Notes under the pieces: generated by a model
The model's input: the letters and a program-made list of their open reading frames with translations, nothing else
What the model was told of the DNA's origin: nothing
Database searches by the model: none
In this document: positions 17,577 to 27,062 of the stretch, piece by piece
Layout of the letters: each line of letters starts with the position of its first letter
Position numbering within the stretch: the stretch's first letter is position 1
Translations under genes and position numbers: made by a program
Source: Armatimonadota bacterium
GTDB lineage: Bacteria; Armatimonadota; Zipacnadia; UBA1398; JAKPQA01
Length of the DNA: 64,000 nt
Direction of reading: 5' to 3'
NCBI GenBank assembly: GCA_029547025.1
Contig: JAKPQA010000032.1
Location: 19,987 to 83,986, forward strand

Positions 17577-18316
17577 CACGGCTGCTGGGCCTGCTCGCCG
17601 CGCTGCTGCTGCTCGACGCTGCAACGGGGCAGGAGGCGCCGAGTGCGCCCGGACCGGAGGCCTGGCCCTCGGAGCGCGCCGCACCACAGGCGATCAAGGA
17701 GGCCGCGCGACAGGTGCTGCAGTCGCGGGAGTTTGCCACCGATCTGCGTTCGGCAGCGTTGCGCCAGGTCTACGAGCGGATCGTCCAGGCCATTCGGGAG
17801 CGTCTGGCGCGTCTGGCGGGGTTCCTATCGGCATCGTCCAGAATCGCTGCGGTGGCCGCGATCGTGATGGCGGCGCTCTGCGTGGTGGTGGCCGCGTACG
17901 TCATCTGGCTGGCTGTGCGCGGGCTTCCACGTGCCCGCACAGCGGGGGGTGGCTCGGCGGCCTCCGCCGATGAGGGGGAGGCCGAGGTCATTGAGCAGGC
18001 CTTCCCGTCCTCGGCAGAGCTGAGACGCCGGGCATCAGCACTGCACACAGCGGGTGATCTCACTGGGGCGGTGAGGTGGTACTTTCAGGCTTACCTGTCG
18101 CTGCTGCACGAACTCGGCCTGGTGTTCCTGGATCCGCGCCGCACAAACGCCGAGTACGTGGGCTCGCTGGGCGATGACACCGAGCATGGTCCGCGCCTGC
18201 GCGAGGCCGTTGAGCGGTTTGAGCGCGTCTGGTACGGCGGCCAGCCCGGGAAGGCGCGGGATGTGGAGGCCCTCGAGGTGCTATCGCGCCCTGCAGTGGG
18301 GAGGGCGCAAGCGTGA
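17573..18316 (+). CDS. DUF4129 domain membrane protein
   Basis: A 247-residue protein with a signal peptide or first membrane helix (residues 1-~18), a second helix around residues 90-112, and a C-terminal cytoplasmic DUF4129 domain. The domain is recognised by RTNAEYVGSL and FERVWYGGQP. DUF4129 proteins are regularly encoded with MoxR ATPases and DUF58 proteins, as here, and are thought to belong to a membrane-associated assembly or secretion complex. It overlaps both neighbours by four bases. Confidence 0.82.
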   Translation: MTRLLGLLAALLLLDAATGQEAPSAPGPEAWPSERAAPQAIKEAARQVLQSREFATDLRSAALRQVYERIVQAIRERLARLAGFLSASSRIAAVAAIVMAALCVVVAAYVIWLAVRGLPRARTAGGGSAASADEGEAEVIEQAFPSSAELRRRASALHTAGDLTGAVRWYFQAYLSLLHELGLVFLDPRRTNAEYVGSLGDDTEHGPRLREAVERFERVWYGGQPGKARDVEALEVLSRPAVGRAQA

Positions 18317-19530
18317 ATGCCCTGCGCCGGTACCGTGCGGCTTTGGCCGGGCTGGTCCTACTCGTCGCGGTGCAAACTGTCGCCGTGGTCTGGAACCCGG
18401 GTGGCCGGATGGACGCCGTGCCTGACCGGTCGACATATCGCTTCAACCGGTTCGGGTACTGCGCCGCCTACCGACTGCTCGGCCGTCTGGGGTACCCGGT
18501 GGAGCGGAACCTGCAGTCACTGGACCTGCTTCCCGATCGGATCCGTCAGCTCTGGCTCGTGAACCCGATGGTGCCCCTTGAGGCCAAGGAGCTTCGGCGG
18601 CTCCGAGCATGGGTCTCGGCTGGGGGGACGCTGGTGTGCGCGTTCGACAGTGCCCTGACGGCCGACGACGGAACTGAGGCCCCGGATGCGTTCCCCGAGC
18701 TGACGGAGTTCCGCGTGAGAGGCGGCCCGTATGCCATGCTGGGCCTCCTGGAGGCGCCGGGGCTCGTTCCACCTGAACCCAAGGTGGTCGACTATGCGGC
18801 CGGCGCGGCCTATGGTACCGACGTTGTGCGCATCGCGGTGCCGCACGGGGCGCGGCTCGATGGCAATGCCGCCGATCGATGGCGGTCGGTGCGCGACGAG
18901 CAGGGCACGGTTCTGGCCCGGCGCCCGGTTGGTGAGGGCAATCTGGTGGTGACGAGCGAGACTGACCTGTTCTGCAACGCCAACCTGGCGCGCGAGGATA
19001 ACGCCGTTCTCATCGCCAATCTTGCACACGCGGCGGGCGGCCCCATCGCATTCGACGAGTACCACCACGGGTTCCGCTCCCTGCGCTCGCCCGGCGACGC
19101 GCTGGGCGTGTTTGGCGGCAAGGTGGGTGTGTATCAGCTGGCGGTAGCTGCCACGATGATGCTGGTGGCCTCTTCCCGCCGGCTGGGCTCGCCGAGGAGG
19201 CTGAAGCCTCCGTCGCGCCGGTCGGCGCTGGAGTTCGTGGACTCGATGGCGGCCCTGTACCAGTTGTCAGGGGCCCGGGACACCGCCCTTCAGTCCGTGG
19301 GCCGCGGCGCCCGGCGACGCCTGGCACGGCGTCTGGGACTACCGATGACATCATCTGACGAAGAGATCGCTGCGCGCATCCGGCTGCTGGAGCCCCACGG
19401 GACACTCCGCCCGGACGAGGCCATCGGGCTGCTGGCGCGCTCCGCCGAACCTGTCGCCAACGATGCGCAGCTCGTGGCGGTGGCACGGCGACTGGATGAC
19501 TTGGGAGGGGGCGGACGACCCGTTGGCTAG
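18313..19530 (+). CDS. DUF4350 domain membrane protein
   Basis: A 405-residue protein with an N-terminal helix (residues ~9-26) and a DUF4350 fold over residues ~35-250, which is the Rossmann-like core with LRAWVSAGGTLVCAFD. The conserved FDEYHHG motif lies near residue 245. A second membrane helix at ~270-290 is followed by a helical cytoplasmic tail. DUF4350 is the usual companion of DUF4129, MoxR and DUF58. It starts by a four-base overlap with the DUF4129 gene and its end overlaps the MoxR start. Role in the complex unknown. Confidence 0.82.
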   Translation: MNALRRYRAALAGLVLLVAVQTVAVVWNPGGRMDAVPDRSTYRFNRFGYCAAYRLLGRLGYPVERNLQSLDLLPDRIRQLWLVNPMVPLEAKELRRLRAWVSAGGTLVCAFDSALTADDGTEAPDAFPELTEFRVRGGPYAMLGLLEAPGLVPPEPKVVDYAAGAAYGTDVVRIAVPHGARLDGNAADRWRSVRDEQGTVLARRPVGEGNLVVTSETDLFCNANLAREDNAVLIANLAHAAGGPIAFDEYHHGFRSLRSPGDALGVFGGKVGVYQLAVAATMMLVASSRRLGSPRRLKPPSRRSALEFVDSMAALYQLSGARDTALQSVGRGARRRLARRLGLPMTSSDEEIAARIRLLEPHGTLRPDEAIGLLARSAEPVANDAQLVAVARRLDDLGGGGRPVG

Positions 19531-20482
19531 CCTCGAGGCTGTCTGGATTACCGGGGAAGCGATCCGCAACGAGATCGCCAAAGCCGTGGTGGGCCAGGAG
19601 GATGTGATCGAGCATCTTCTGATCGGCCTACTTTCGGGTGGGCATGTGCTCCTCGAAGGCGTGCCCGGCACAGCGAAGACGCTGATGGTGAAGGCTCTGG
19701 CCCTGTCGGTAGGCTGTGAGTTCAAGCGGGTGCAGATGACCCCGGACCTGATGCCGTCGGACATCCTCGGGGTGTCGATCTACGACCGGGCGGCGGACCG
19801 TTTCACGCTGCGGAAGGGCCCGGTCTTCACGAACCTGCTGCTGGCCGATGAGATCAATCGGGCCCCGGCGAAGACCCAGGCCGCCCTTCTCGAGGCCATG
19901 GAGGAGGGAGTGGTCACCATCGACGGTGAGGACCATCGGTTGTCCCCGCCGTTCATGGTCTGCGCGACACAGAACCCCATTGAGCATGAGGGGACCTACA
20001 TGCTCCCGGAGGCACAGCTGGACCGGTTCATGTTCAAAGTGCTCGTCCCCTACCCGCCCGAGGCAGTCGAAGCGCAGATGCTCCAGCGGCATCACCAAGG
20101 ATTCGACCCGCGTCGGTTGGGTGACCTGGGTCTGTCCCCCAAGGCCGATGGCCACACGATTGAGTCCTGCCGCATCGCCCTGAGGGACGTCCAGGTGCAT
20201 GATGATGTGGCCCGCTACGTGCTGGCGATCGTGCGAGGCACGCGGGAGCGCCAGTTCCTGTCGCTGGGGGGGAGCCCTCGAGCCAGTGCCGTGCTGCTGA
20301 TGGCCAGCAAGGCCCGCGCGGCGCTGCATCGGCGCACCTTCGTGACTCCAGATGACGTCAAGGCGATGGCAAAGCCCACGCTGCGCCACCGCGTGCTGCT
20401 CGAGCCCGAGGCGGAGCTCGATGGCCTCACGCCGGACCGCGTGATCGACGGCATCGTCTCGCAGATCCCCGTGCCTCGCTGA
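19523..20482 (+). CDS. MoxR-family AAA+ ATPase
   Basis: A cytoplasmic AAA+ ATPase of about 319 residues with Walker A GVPGTAKT, Walker B LLADEINR and sensor 1 ATQNPIEHEGTYMLPEAQLDRF, a stretch typical of MoxR. Such ATPases act as chaperone-like activators for proteins with VWA domains, here the DUF58 protein 11 bases downstream. The start is uncertain. TTG 19523 has the only nearby GGAGG (about 13 bases upstream) and overlaps the previous stop by eight bases. ATG 19496 or 19463 would add up to 20 residues with no good binding site. Confidence 0.9.
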   Translation: MASLEAVWITGEAIRNEIAKAVVGQEDVIEHLLIGLLSGGHVLLEGVPGTAKTLMVKALALSVGCEFKRVQMTPDLMPSDILGVSIYDRAADRFTLRKGPVFTNLLLADEINRAPAKTQAALLEAMEEGVVTIDGEDHRLSPPFMVCATQNPIEHEGTYMLPEAQLDRFMFKVLVPYPPEAVEAQMLQRHHQGFDPRRLGDLGLSPKADGHTIESCRIALRDVQVHDDVARYVLAIVRGTRERQFLSLGGSPRASAVLLMASKARAALHRRTFVTPDDVKAMAKPTLRHRVLLEPEAELDGLTPDRVIDGIVSQIPVPR

Positions 20483-20493
20483 GGAGCGCTGCC

Positions 20494-21807
20494 GTGCCGT
20501 TCCCGACACAGAGACTGGCCCTGCTGGTCGCCGTGGCCGGACTGCTCCCACTGGCGGCGGGCCGAGTGCCTGGCGCCCTGCCCGCCGGCCTGGCGTTGGA
20601 TGCCGCACTGGTTGCGCTGGTGATTGTGGATGCCTTGCGGTCAGTTCGTCGGCACAACCTGGCAGCCTTCCGCGCCCTGCCGACGCGCCTCTGCACAGGC
20701 CAACCGAACCGCGTGACGCTCCGCATCGAGAACCGTAGCCGACGAGCTGTCCGCGGCGTGGCCGTCGATGACTGCCCCATCGACCTCGCCACCGACCGTG
20801 AGCTACTCCCCTGGGAGGCGGGAGCCGGGACGCGCGTCTCACTCCGCTACACGGTTACGGCATCGGGCCGCGGGGAGTTCGCCTTTGGCGATGTCCACCT
20901 GCGTTGGCTCAGTCCGTGGGGGCTGCTCTCGTGGCAGGCCAAGTGGCCCGGTGCGACCCCGGTCCGCGTCTATCCGCGCTATGTGGATTTCTCCAGATAC
21001 CATCTTGAGTATCGCTCGACGCTCTTGCGGGAGGCCGGTCCGCAGCGCATCCGCAGCGTTGTGCGCGGCGGCGAGTTCGAGAGCCTTAGGGACTATGTCC
21101 CTGGCGATGACACCCGCCAGATCGACTGGAAAGCCACGGCCCGGCACCAGCGGCTGACCGTGCGCAACCACGACGAGGAGCGCAGCAAGAGCGTGCTGCT
21201 GGTCCTGGACGCGGGCCGGATGATGTCGCCGGTGTCGGGCGGTCTGTCGAAGCTCGACCACGCCATCAACGCGGCCCTGATGTTGTGTTCAGCCGCGATC
21301 ACCAAGGGCGACCGGGTCGGCCTGATGGTGTTCGATGAGGCGGTGCGGCTCTACCTGCCGCCGCGGACGGGTGTTGCGCAGAGCCGAAGGGTCGTCGACG
21401 CATTGTGTGACGTGCATGCCGAGCTCATCGAACCCGACTACGGCGCGGCATTCGCCTATCTGAGCCGACGCAGCCGGCGACGAAGCCTGACCGTGCTGTT
21501 CACCGACCTGGTGGACTCGGCGGCGTCCGAGGCACTGCTCGCTGGCGTGGCCTCGCTCCGTCCCCACCATCTCCCCATGCTGGTCTCCATTCGCGACCAG
21601 AGCCTGGAGCGGGCGACCACGGATCCGGTAGTGGATGCGGCCGGCGTCTACCGGCGGGCTGTCGCCGAAGAGGTGCTCGAGGACCGTGAGCGCGCGCTGG
21701 CCCGGCTTCGAGCGCGCGGCGTGGTGGTCGTCGACTCCGCACCGGAGCAACTCTCTGTTATGACAGTGAATAAGTACCTTCTCTTGAAGGCCGAGAACAG
21801 GCTCTAG
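20494..21807 (+). CDS. DUF58 (VWA-like) protein
   Basis: A 437-residue membrane-anchored protein with two hydrophobic segments in residues ~8-50, an Ig/CARDB-like region to ~170, and the DUF58 motif DYVPGDDTRQIDWKATAR near residues 205-222. A VWA-like fold follows (LLVLDAGRMM as the metal-site region). DUF58 proteins are the usual substrates or partners of MoxR ATPases. GTG 20494 follows GAGGAG. It closes the 16374-21807 block; a 106-base gap then separates it from the efflux genes. Confidence 0.88.
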   Translation: MPFPTQRLALLVAVAGLLPLAAGRVPGALPAGLALDAALVALVIVDALRSVRRHNLAAFRALPTRLCTGQPNRVTLRIENRSRRAVRGVAVDDCPIDLATDRELLPWEAGAGTRVSLRYTVTASGRGEFAFGDVHLRWLSPWGLLSWQAKWPGATPVRVYPRYVDFSRYHLEYRSTLLREAGPQRIRSVVRGGEFESLRDYVPGDDTRQIDWKATARHQRLTVRNHDEERSKSVLLVLDAGRMMSPVSGGLSKLDHAINAALMLCSAAITKGDRVGLMVFDEAVRLYLPPRTGVAQSRRVVDALCDVHAELIEPDYGAAFAYLSRRSRRRSLTVLFTDLVDSAASEALLAGVASLRPHHLPMLVSIRDQSLERATTDPVVDAAGVYRRAVAEEVLEDRERALARLRARGVVVVDSAPEQLSVMTVNKYLLLKAENRL

Positions 21808-21913
21808 GTGGGGCACGGCGGAGGAGTCCGGCAGTGCGGTGCGAATAGGTGGCGCCCGCGGGGTCGCCACGGATCGCTTCTGACGACCACTTCATACTGC
21901 TGGGGCTGTTGAC

Positions 21914-23269
21914 ATGCGTTTCCACTGGCTTTGGGGCCTGCTGCTGGTCACTCTCGGAGCTTCGGTCTGGCCACCAGAGCGCCTGGCTGCCGCGGCCGGC
22001 CGCCCTGAAGTCCCCGCCGCGCCCGCAACCTTGGCGGCTTGCATCGACCGTGCGCTCGAGCGTAGCCCCAGGCTGGCCCTGGCCCACGCCGCCGCCCGGG
22101 CGGCGGACACGGGTGTCGACCTCGCCAGAAGCGCCGGCGGACTGCACGCAGCCCTGAGCGGCGAAGTGCGGGGCACCACGCCTACTCCGTTGGTGCAGAT
22201 CCCGGGCCAGGAGCCGCGCGAGGTCATCCCGGCGCTGGATGCCAGCCTGGGCCTGGCCATCGAGGTGCCCTTGGACGTGGGCCGTCGGCTGCGGAGCGAG
22301 CGGCGGGCGGCGCAGGCAGGCGCCGACGCGGCCTGGGCGCGATATGAGCAGGCCCGGGACCAGCTGGTGTTCGAGGTCGTTCGGGCCTACTACGGCGTGC
22401 TCCAGGCCGACGCCTTCCGCGACGCCACAGCGGCGGCCGTTGACGCTGCGGAGGAATCCCGCCGGGTGACTCGGGCCCGCGTCGCGGCGGGGATGGCCAA
22501 TGACCTGGAGTCGCAGCGGGCCGATACCGCGTTGGCAAAGGCCCGCGAACAGCTGGCGCTGGCCGAGAGCCGCGCCGCCGAGGCCCGTGCGGCCTTGGCC
22601 ACCGTGATCGGCATGCCCGGCGCACCAGTTGGGGAACTACAGATCGTGTTCCTCGAACCCGACCGGATTCCCGATCCGGAAGAGAGCATCGCGCGGGCAC
22701 AGGCAGAGCGCCCTGAGCTGGCGGCGGCCCTGGCCGATCTGAGGCAGGCGGCGTCTCGCCTACGGGCCGCTGATGCGGCAGATCGCCCGGCCTGGGCGCT
22801 CTCGGGCGGTGTCAAGGCCCAGCGCGCCAGCCTGATCCGCGTGCCCTTCGCGGCGACGATCGGACTCGGGTTCACGTGGCCTTTTGGTGATCACGGCCGG
22901 GCGGACGCGCTGGTTGACCAGGCGGAAGCATCCCGGGACGGTGCCCGTTCAGCGGTGGCCGACACGGCAGCGGCCATCGAGCTGCAGGTACAGCAGTCCG
23001 TGCTGGCCATCGCGGACGCGCGATCACGCATTGACTCGGCCATGATGGTTCGGACTGAAGCGGAGCAGGCTCTGGCTGAGGCCGAGGCCGCCGAGCGCCG
23101 AGGCGCCTCACTGCCGATGGGGACCTTGAGGGCCCGCGCGTCACTGGCCGAGGCGGTGGCGCTCGAGCGCGCCAGCCGCTATGCGCTGTCGGTGGCCTAT
23201 GCCGCGTGGGCGCGGTCCACCGGCGCCACCGCCGAAGTGTTTCTGACCGCAGGACCTCCCGAGGGGTGA
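21914..23269 (+). CDS. TolC-family outer membrane efflux protein
   Basis: A 451-residue outer membrane channel of the TolC/OEP family with a signal peptide (residues 1-~27). It has two rounds of long Ala-rich helices separated by beta-strand segments, for example LGLAIEVPLDVGRRL and IGLGFTWPFGDHGRAD, which are the paired strand motifs of the two OEP repeats. It carries substrates of the membrane-fusion protein and ABC pump encoded next across the outer membrane. Its presence shows that the cell has an outer membrane. The ribosome-binding site before ATG 21914 is weak. Confidence 0.9.
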   Translation: MRFHWLWGLLLVTLGASVWPPERLAAAAGRPEVPAAPATLAACIDRALERSPRLALAHAAARAADTGVDLARSAGGLHAALSGEVRGTTPTPLVQIPGQEPREVIPALDASLGLAIEVPLDVGRRLRSERRAAQAGADAAWARYEQARDQLVFEVVRAYYGVLQADAFRDATAAAVDAAEESRRVTRARVAAGMANDLESQRADTALAKAREQLALAESRAAEARAALATVIGMPGAPVGELQIVFLEPDRIPDPEESIARAQAERPELAAALADLRQAASRLRAADAADRPAWALSGGVKAQRASLIRVPFAATIGLGFTWPFGDHGRADALVDQAEASRDGARSAVADTAAAIELQVQQSVLAIADARSRIDSAMMVRTEAEQALAEAEAAERRGASLPMGTLRARASLAEAVALERASRYALSVAYAAWARSTGATAEVFLTAGPPEG

Positions 23270-23294
23270 GGAGGATGTTGAGGAGGATTCCCGA

Positions 23295-25145
23295 GTGCCA
23301 AAGCGGCGCGGGGTGTCGATAGCCGTAAGCGCGGCAGTGACTGTCGTGGTCGTCGGGGGCCTGTTGGCCACCCGCAGACCTTGGGGGGCCCGCGCCGGTG
23401 CGGCGGTCACCTCCGGGAGCGGCACGATCGAGGCGACTGAGGTTGAGGTCTCGGCGAAGATCCCGGGGCGATTGGCCCAGGTTCTGGCACGCGAGGGTGA
23501 CACGGTCCACAAGGGCGATGTCATCGCCGTTCTGGATCACGGCGACCTCGATGCCGAGGTTGAGCGCGCGGAGGGCGCCCTGGCTTCGGCCGAGGCGTTT
23601 GTGAAGGAGCTTCGGCGGGGATCCAGGTCGCAGCAGATTGCCGCGGCGCGGGCGAGGGTGGCTCAGACCCAAGCCGCACTGAACGGCGCGCGCAGCCAGC
23701 TAAGCATCGCGCAGGCAAGCTACGACAAGAGTACGGAGCTCAAACAGACGGTCGACCAGGCCCAGGCGCAGGTTGCCTCGGCCGAGGCGGCCCTCGCGGC
23801 GGCCCGGGCCCGGCGGGACGAGGCCCTGGCCGGGCCACGCCGGCAGGAGCGTCAGCGGGCCGATGCCGAGCGGCGCCGCGCCCAGGCAGGGCTGGAGGGT
23901 GCCGAGGCTGGCGCGCGGGACGCCGAGGAGCTGCTGCGGCTTCAGCGTGACTTCACCGGCCCCACCACCGAGGCGGAGACCGCGGAGCGCACCGCCCGCC
24001 TGGCGGTCGGGATTGCGGAGGAGCAGCGGAGGCTGGTGGACGAAGGGGCGCGCAGTCAGCAGGTGGCTCAGGCAGAGTCTACCCTAGAGGCGGCGACCAT
24101 CGCCTACGAGAATGCCCGGCAGCGATATGCGCGGGTCAAGGGGCTGTTCGAGGACAAGGCGGCGACGCAACAGGACTACGACGACGCCAAGGCGAGCCTC
24201 GACGGCGCCCGCGCCCGCAGGGATGCCGCGCAGGCGGCGCTGGCCGACCTTCGCAGTGGCGCCCGGCCGCAGGAGCGGCGCTCCGCGGCCCTGTCAGTCG
24301 AGCGGGCGTCGGCGGCGCACGCGGGGGCCGAGCGGGGTGTGGACAACGCGCGCATCGCCCAGGAGCAGGCGGTCCTGACCGCCCAGATGAAGGCGGCCGC
24401 TGCCCAGGCAGAGCGCCGGGCGGCCCAAGCGGCTCTGGAGGCTGCCGATGCGACGGTGGACATGGTAAACGAGGGAACGAGGCCCGAGCAGGTGGCCCAG
24501 GCCGAGGCGGCAGTGCGGCAGGCTGAAGCCCTTCTGGATGGAGCGCGCACGGCCCTCGCCAACGCGAAGGAAGCGCGGGCCGATCGCTTCTTGGCCCAAC
24601 AGCAGCTCGAGACGGCGCGCACCCAGCTCGCTCTGGCCGAGGCCCAGCAGACGGCGGCCCAGGCCGAGTTAAGCCTGGTGATGGAGGGCAGCACGGCCGA
24701 AGCCATCGAGGCGGCGGAAGGCCAGGTTCGCCAAGCCAAGGGCGCGCTGGACGCGGCTCGGATTCGGCGGCAAGAGGCGGAGGTGCGCGCACCGTGCGCG
24801 GGCACCGTATCCGACGTCGTCGCCGAGGCCGGCGAAGTGGTTGCGGCCGGCGCTGCCATCGTCTCCATGCTGGATCTCGAGCACATGTGGCTGAAGGTCT
24901 ACTTGCCGGTGTCCCAGCTCCATCGTGTGGCCGTGGGCGACCGGGCCACGGTGCGAATTGACGCGGAGCCCCGTGAACGCATACCCGGAACGGTCACCGC
25001 CGTGGCTCGCGAGTCGGAGTTCACGCCCAAGAACGTGCAGACCATCGAACAGCGGACCCGCCTCGTCTACTGGGTGAAGGTGGGCGTCGGAGACGGGCGG
25101 GGGCTTCTCCAGCCCGGGATGCCTGCCGACGCGACGTTCGAATGA
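23295..25145 (+). CDS. HlyD/YbhG-type membrane-fusion protein with expanded coiled coil
   Basis: A 616-residue periplasmic adaptor that links an inner-membrane ABC pump to a TolC channel. It has an N-terminal membrane anchor (residues ~8-26), a first half of the lipoyl domain (GTIEATEVEVSAKIPGRL), a very long Ala-rich helical region (~95-495), the second lipoyl half (APCAGTVSDVV, ~499) and a beta-barrel end. The helical region holds six copies of a GxRxxQ-type motif at a 71-72-residue pitch, where relatives such as YbhG (about 330 residues) have two. GTG 23295 follows GAGGAGG at eight bases. It overlaps the next gene by four bases. Confidence 0.9.
   Translation: MPKRRGVSIAVSAAVTVVVVGGLLATRRPWGARAGAAVTSGSGTIEATEVEVSAKIPGRLAQVLAREGDTVHKGDVIAVLDHGDLDAEVERAEGALASAEAFVKELRRGSRSQQIAAARARVAQTQAALNGARSQLSIAQASYDKSTELKQTVDQAQAQVASAEAALAAARARRDEALAGPRRQERQRADAERRRAQAGLEGAEAGARDAEELLRLQRDFTGPTTEAETAERTARLAVGIAEEQRRLVDEGARSQQVAQAESTLEAATIAYENARQRYARVKGLFEDKAATQQDYDDAKASLDGARARRDAAQAALADLRSGARPQERRSAALSVERASAAHAGAERGVDNARIAQEQAVLTAQMKAAAAQAERRAAQAALEAADATVDMVNEGTRPEQVAQAEAAVRQAEALLDGARTALANAKEARADRFLAQQQLETARTQLALAEAQQTAAQAELSLVMEGSTAEAIEAAEGQVRQAKGALDAARIRRQEAEVRAPCAGTVSDVVAEAGEVVAAGAAIVSMLDLEHMWLKVYLPVSQLHRVAVGDRATVRIDAEPRERIPGTVTAVARESEFTPKNVQTIEQRTRLVYWVKVGVGDGRGLLQPGMPADATFE
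23619..24689 (+). repeat. Six coding repeats of about 71 residues in the membrane-fusion protein
   Basis: The repeat motif is [LV]-x2-G-x-R-x2-[QE], followed by an Ala-rich helix. The glycine falls at residues 109, 180, 251, 322, 394 and 465 of the protein, that is at steps of 71, 71, 71, 72 and 71. Copies are diverged at sequence level, so the duplication is not recent. The sixth copy has lost the Arg (GSTAEAI). Confidence 0.85.
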
Positions 25146-26137
25146 GCCCCGTGGCGCCCGGTGCCAGCGGCGATGGCCTGCTGATCGCTCCCGCGGCCCC
25201 CATCGTGGCGGTGGAGCACCTGGCGAAGCGGTTCGGGACCATTGAGGCTGTCCGCGACGTCAGCTTCGCCGTGGCGCCTGGTGAGGTCTTCGGGCTCGCG
25301 GGCCCGGACGGCGCGGGCAAGACGACCACCATGCGCATCCTCGCGGGGATCATGGCGCCCGACGGCGGCTCGGCCGTCGTAGCCGGGATTGATGTCCTGA
25401 GGCGGCCGGAGGCCGCCAAAGGGCAGATCGGCTACCTCTCCCAGGCATTCAGCATGTACAGCGACCTCACCGTGGCCGAGAACGTCGCCTTCTTCGGTGA
25501 TCTGTACGAGGTTCCGCGCAACACACTGGCCGAGCGGCGGGAGATGCTGCTGCGGATGACGGGTCTCGAGCCATTCCAGCGGCGGCTGGCCGAGCATCTC
25601 TCAGGGGGAATGAGGCAGAAGCTGGCCCTGTGCTGCACGCTGATTCACCGACCCCGGGTGCTGCTGCTGGATGAGCCGACCACCGGAGTGGATCCGGCTT
25701 CGCGTCGCGACTTCTGGCGCCTCCTGCTCCGTTTCACGCGTGAAGGTGTCACGCTGGTCGTCAGCACGCCGTACATGGACGAGGTTTCCCGGTGTGACCG
25801 GGTAGGGCTGATGTACGCGGGGTCGGTGTTGGCTCTGGATACCCCCGATTCACTGCCCGCGACGGCCGGCCCTGTCGTTGAGATCACTTCAGACCATCCG
25901 CTGGAGCTGCAGGCGTCGCTGCGCCAACGGAGCGACGTGTGGGCGGCAGAGGTGTTCGGGGGCGGACTGCATGTCTACCCGCGGCCCGACGGGCCTGACG
26001 CCCGGCTTCTGGCTGAGACGCTCCGGCGCTCAGAGTCCGCGGTCGGCCACGTGGAAGTCGTCCGCCCGGGGCTCGAGGATGCATTCATCGTTGCTCTGCT
26101 GGGCGCCGGGCCGGATGGAGGGAGCCATGCCTCCTAG
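25142..26137 (+). CDS. ABC transporter ATP-binding protein (first of two, YbhF-like)
   Basis: A 331-residue ATPase with Walker A GPDGAGKTT, signature LSGGMRQK and Walker B LLLDEPTTGVDP, plus a C-terminal ABC-2 accessory region. With the next gene it corresponds to the two halves of the fused E. coli YbhF ATPase; here they are separate polypeptides. It likely energises the permeases at 27059 and 28217. Start overlaps the fusion-protein stop by four bases, and its end overlaps the next ATPase by 11 bases. Confidence 0.92.
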   Translation: MSPVAPGASGDGLLIAPAAPIVAVEHLAKRFGTIEAVRDVSFAVAPGEVFGLAGPDGAGKTTTMRILAGIMAPDGGSAVVAGIDVLRRPEAAKGQIGYLSQAFSMYSDLTVAENVAFFGDLYEVPRNTLAERREMLLRMTGLEPFQRRLAEHLSGGMRQKLALCCTLIHRPRVLLLDEPTTGVDPASRRDFWRLLLRFTREGVTLVVSTPYMDEVSRCDRVGLMYAGSVLALDTPDSLPATAGPVVEITSDHPLELQASLRQRSDVWAAEVFGGGLHVYPRPDGPDARLLAETLRRSESAVGHVEVVRPGLEDAFIVALLGAGPDGGSHAS

Positions 26138-27062
26138 CCCTGCGGTCTGGTGCCGCGGCCTGACGAAGCGATTCGGCCGGTTCACGGCCGTGGCGGGCCT
26201 CACGTTTGAGGTCGAACAGGGCGAGGTATTCGGTTTCCTGGGGCCCAACGGTGCGGGCAAGTCGACCACCATCCGGATGCTCTGTGGCCTCTTGCTGCCC
26301 TCAGAGGGCGCCGGCGAGGTCGCTGGTCTCGATGTGGTCCGTCAGGCCGAGGCCATCAAATCGCGGATCGGCTACATGTCGCAGCGATTCTCACTCTACG
26401 GGACGCTGACGGTACAGGAGAACCTCGAGTTCTACGGTGGCGTGTACGGGCTCGAGGGATCCGCGTTGGTCCGACGGATCGGCGCCGTGATGGAGCGACT
26501 GGACCTGGGCCATGTCCGCCCTCACCTGGCGCGCACGCTGTCCGCCGGGATCCGTCAGCGCCTGGCCCTGGGGTGCGCGATTCTCCATGAGCCACGGATC
26601 CTGTTCCTGGACGAGCCTACCAGTGGCGTGGATCCACTTACGCGCCGGCGGTTCTTCGAGCTGATCGGCGATCTGCGCGCCCAGGGGGTTACGGTGTTTG
26701 TGACGACCCACGTGATGGACGAGGCCGAGTTGTGTACGCGCGTGGCCCTGATCCGCCGACGGCTGATCGCGCTCGGCACGCCGTCCGAGCTCAAGCGCCG
26801 AGTTGGGGGGTCGTTCTTCCGTGTGCGCGCGGACCACCCCGGCCCCGCTTTCGAGGCCCTCCAGCAGCGTCCTGACGTCGCCGACGTGAGCCTCGTGGGT
26901 GGGGCGTTGCACGTCCGCCTGCGCGACTCGAGCGCCGACCCCAAACGATGGGCCACCGAGCTCCCCGAGGCGGGCATCACGGATGTGGAACCGGCTGAGC
27001 CGACCATCGAGAGCGTGTTCCTGGCTCTGATGGACCCGGCGGACGAGGATGAGGCCTGGTGA
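26127..27062 (+). CDS. ABC transporter ATP-binding protein (second of two, YbhF-like)
   Basis: A 311-residue ATPase with Walker A GPNGAGKST, a slightly altered signature LSAGIRQR and Walker B LFLDEPTSGVDP. It probably heterodimerises with the protein encoded just upstream. I take ATG 26127, which follows GGAGGGAG closely; ATG 26115 is in frame and possible. Its stop overlaps the GTG start of the first permease by four bases. Confidence 0.92.
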   Translation: MPPSPAVWCRGLTKRFGRFTAVAGLTFEVEQGEVFGFLGPNGAGKSTTIRMLCGLLLPSEGAGEVAGLDVVRQAEAIKSRIGYMSQRFSLYGTLTVQENLEFYGGVYGLEGSALVRRIGAVMERLDLGHVRPHLARTLSAGIRQRLALGCAILHEPRILFLDEPTSGVDPLTRRRFFELIGDLRAQGVTVFVTTHVMDEAELCTRVALIRRRLIALGTPSELKRRVGGSFFRVRADHPGPAFEALQQRPDVADVSLVGGALHVRLRDSSADPKRWATELPEAGITDVEPAEPTIESVFLALMDPADEDEAW

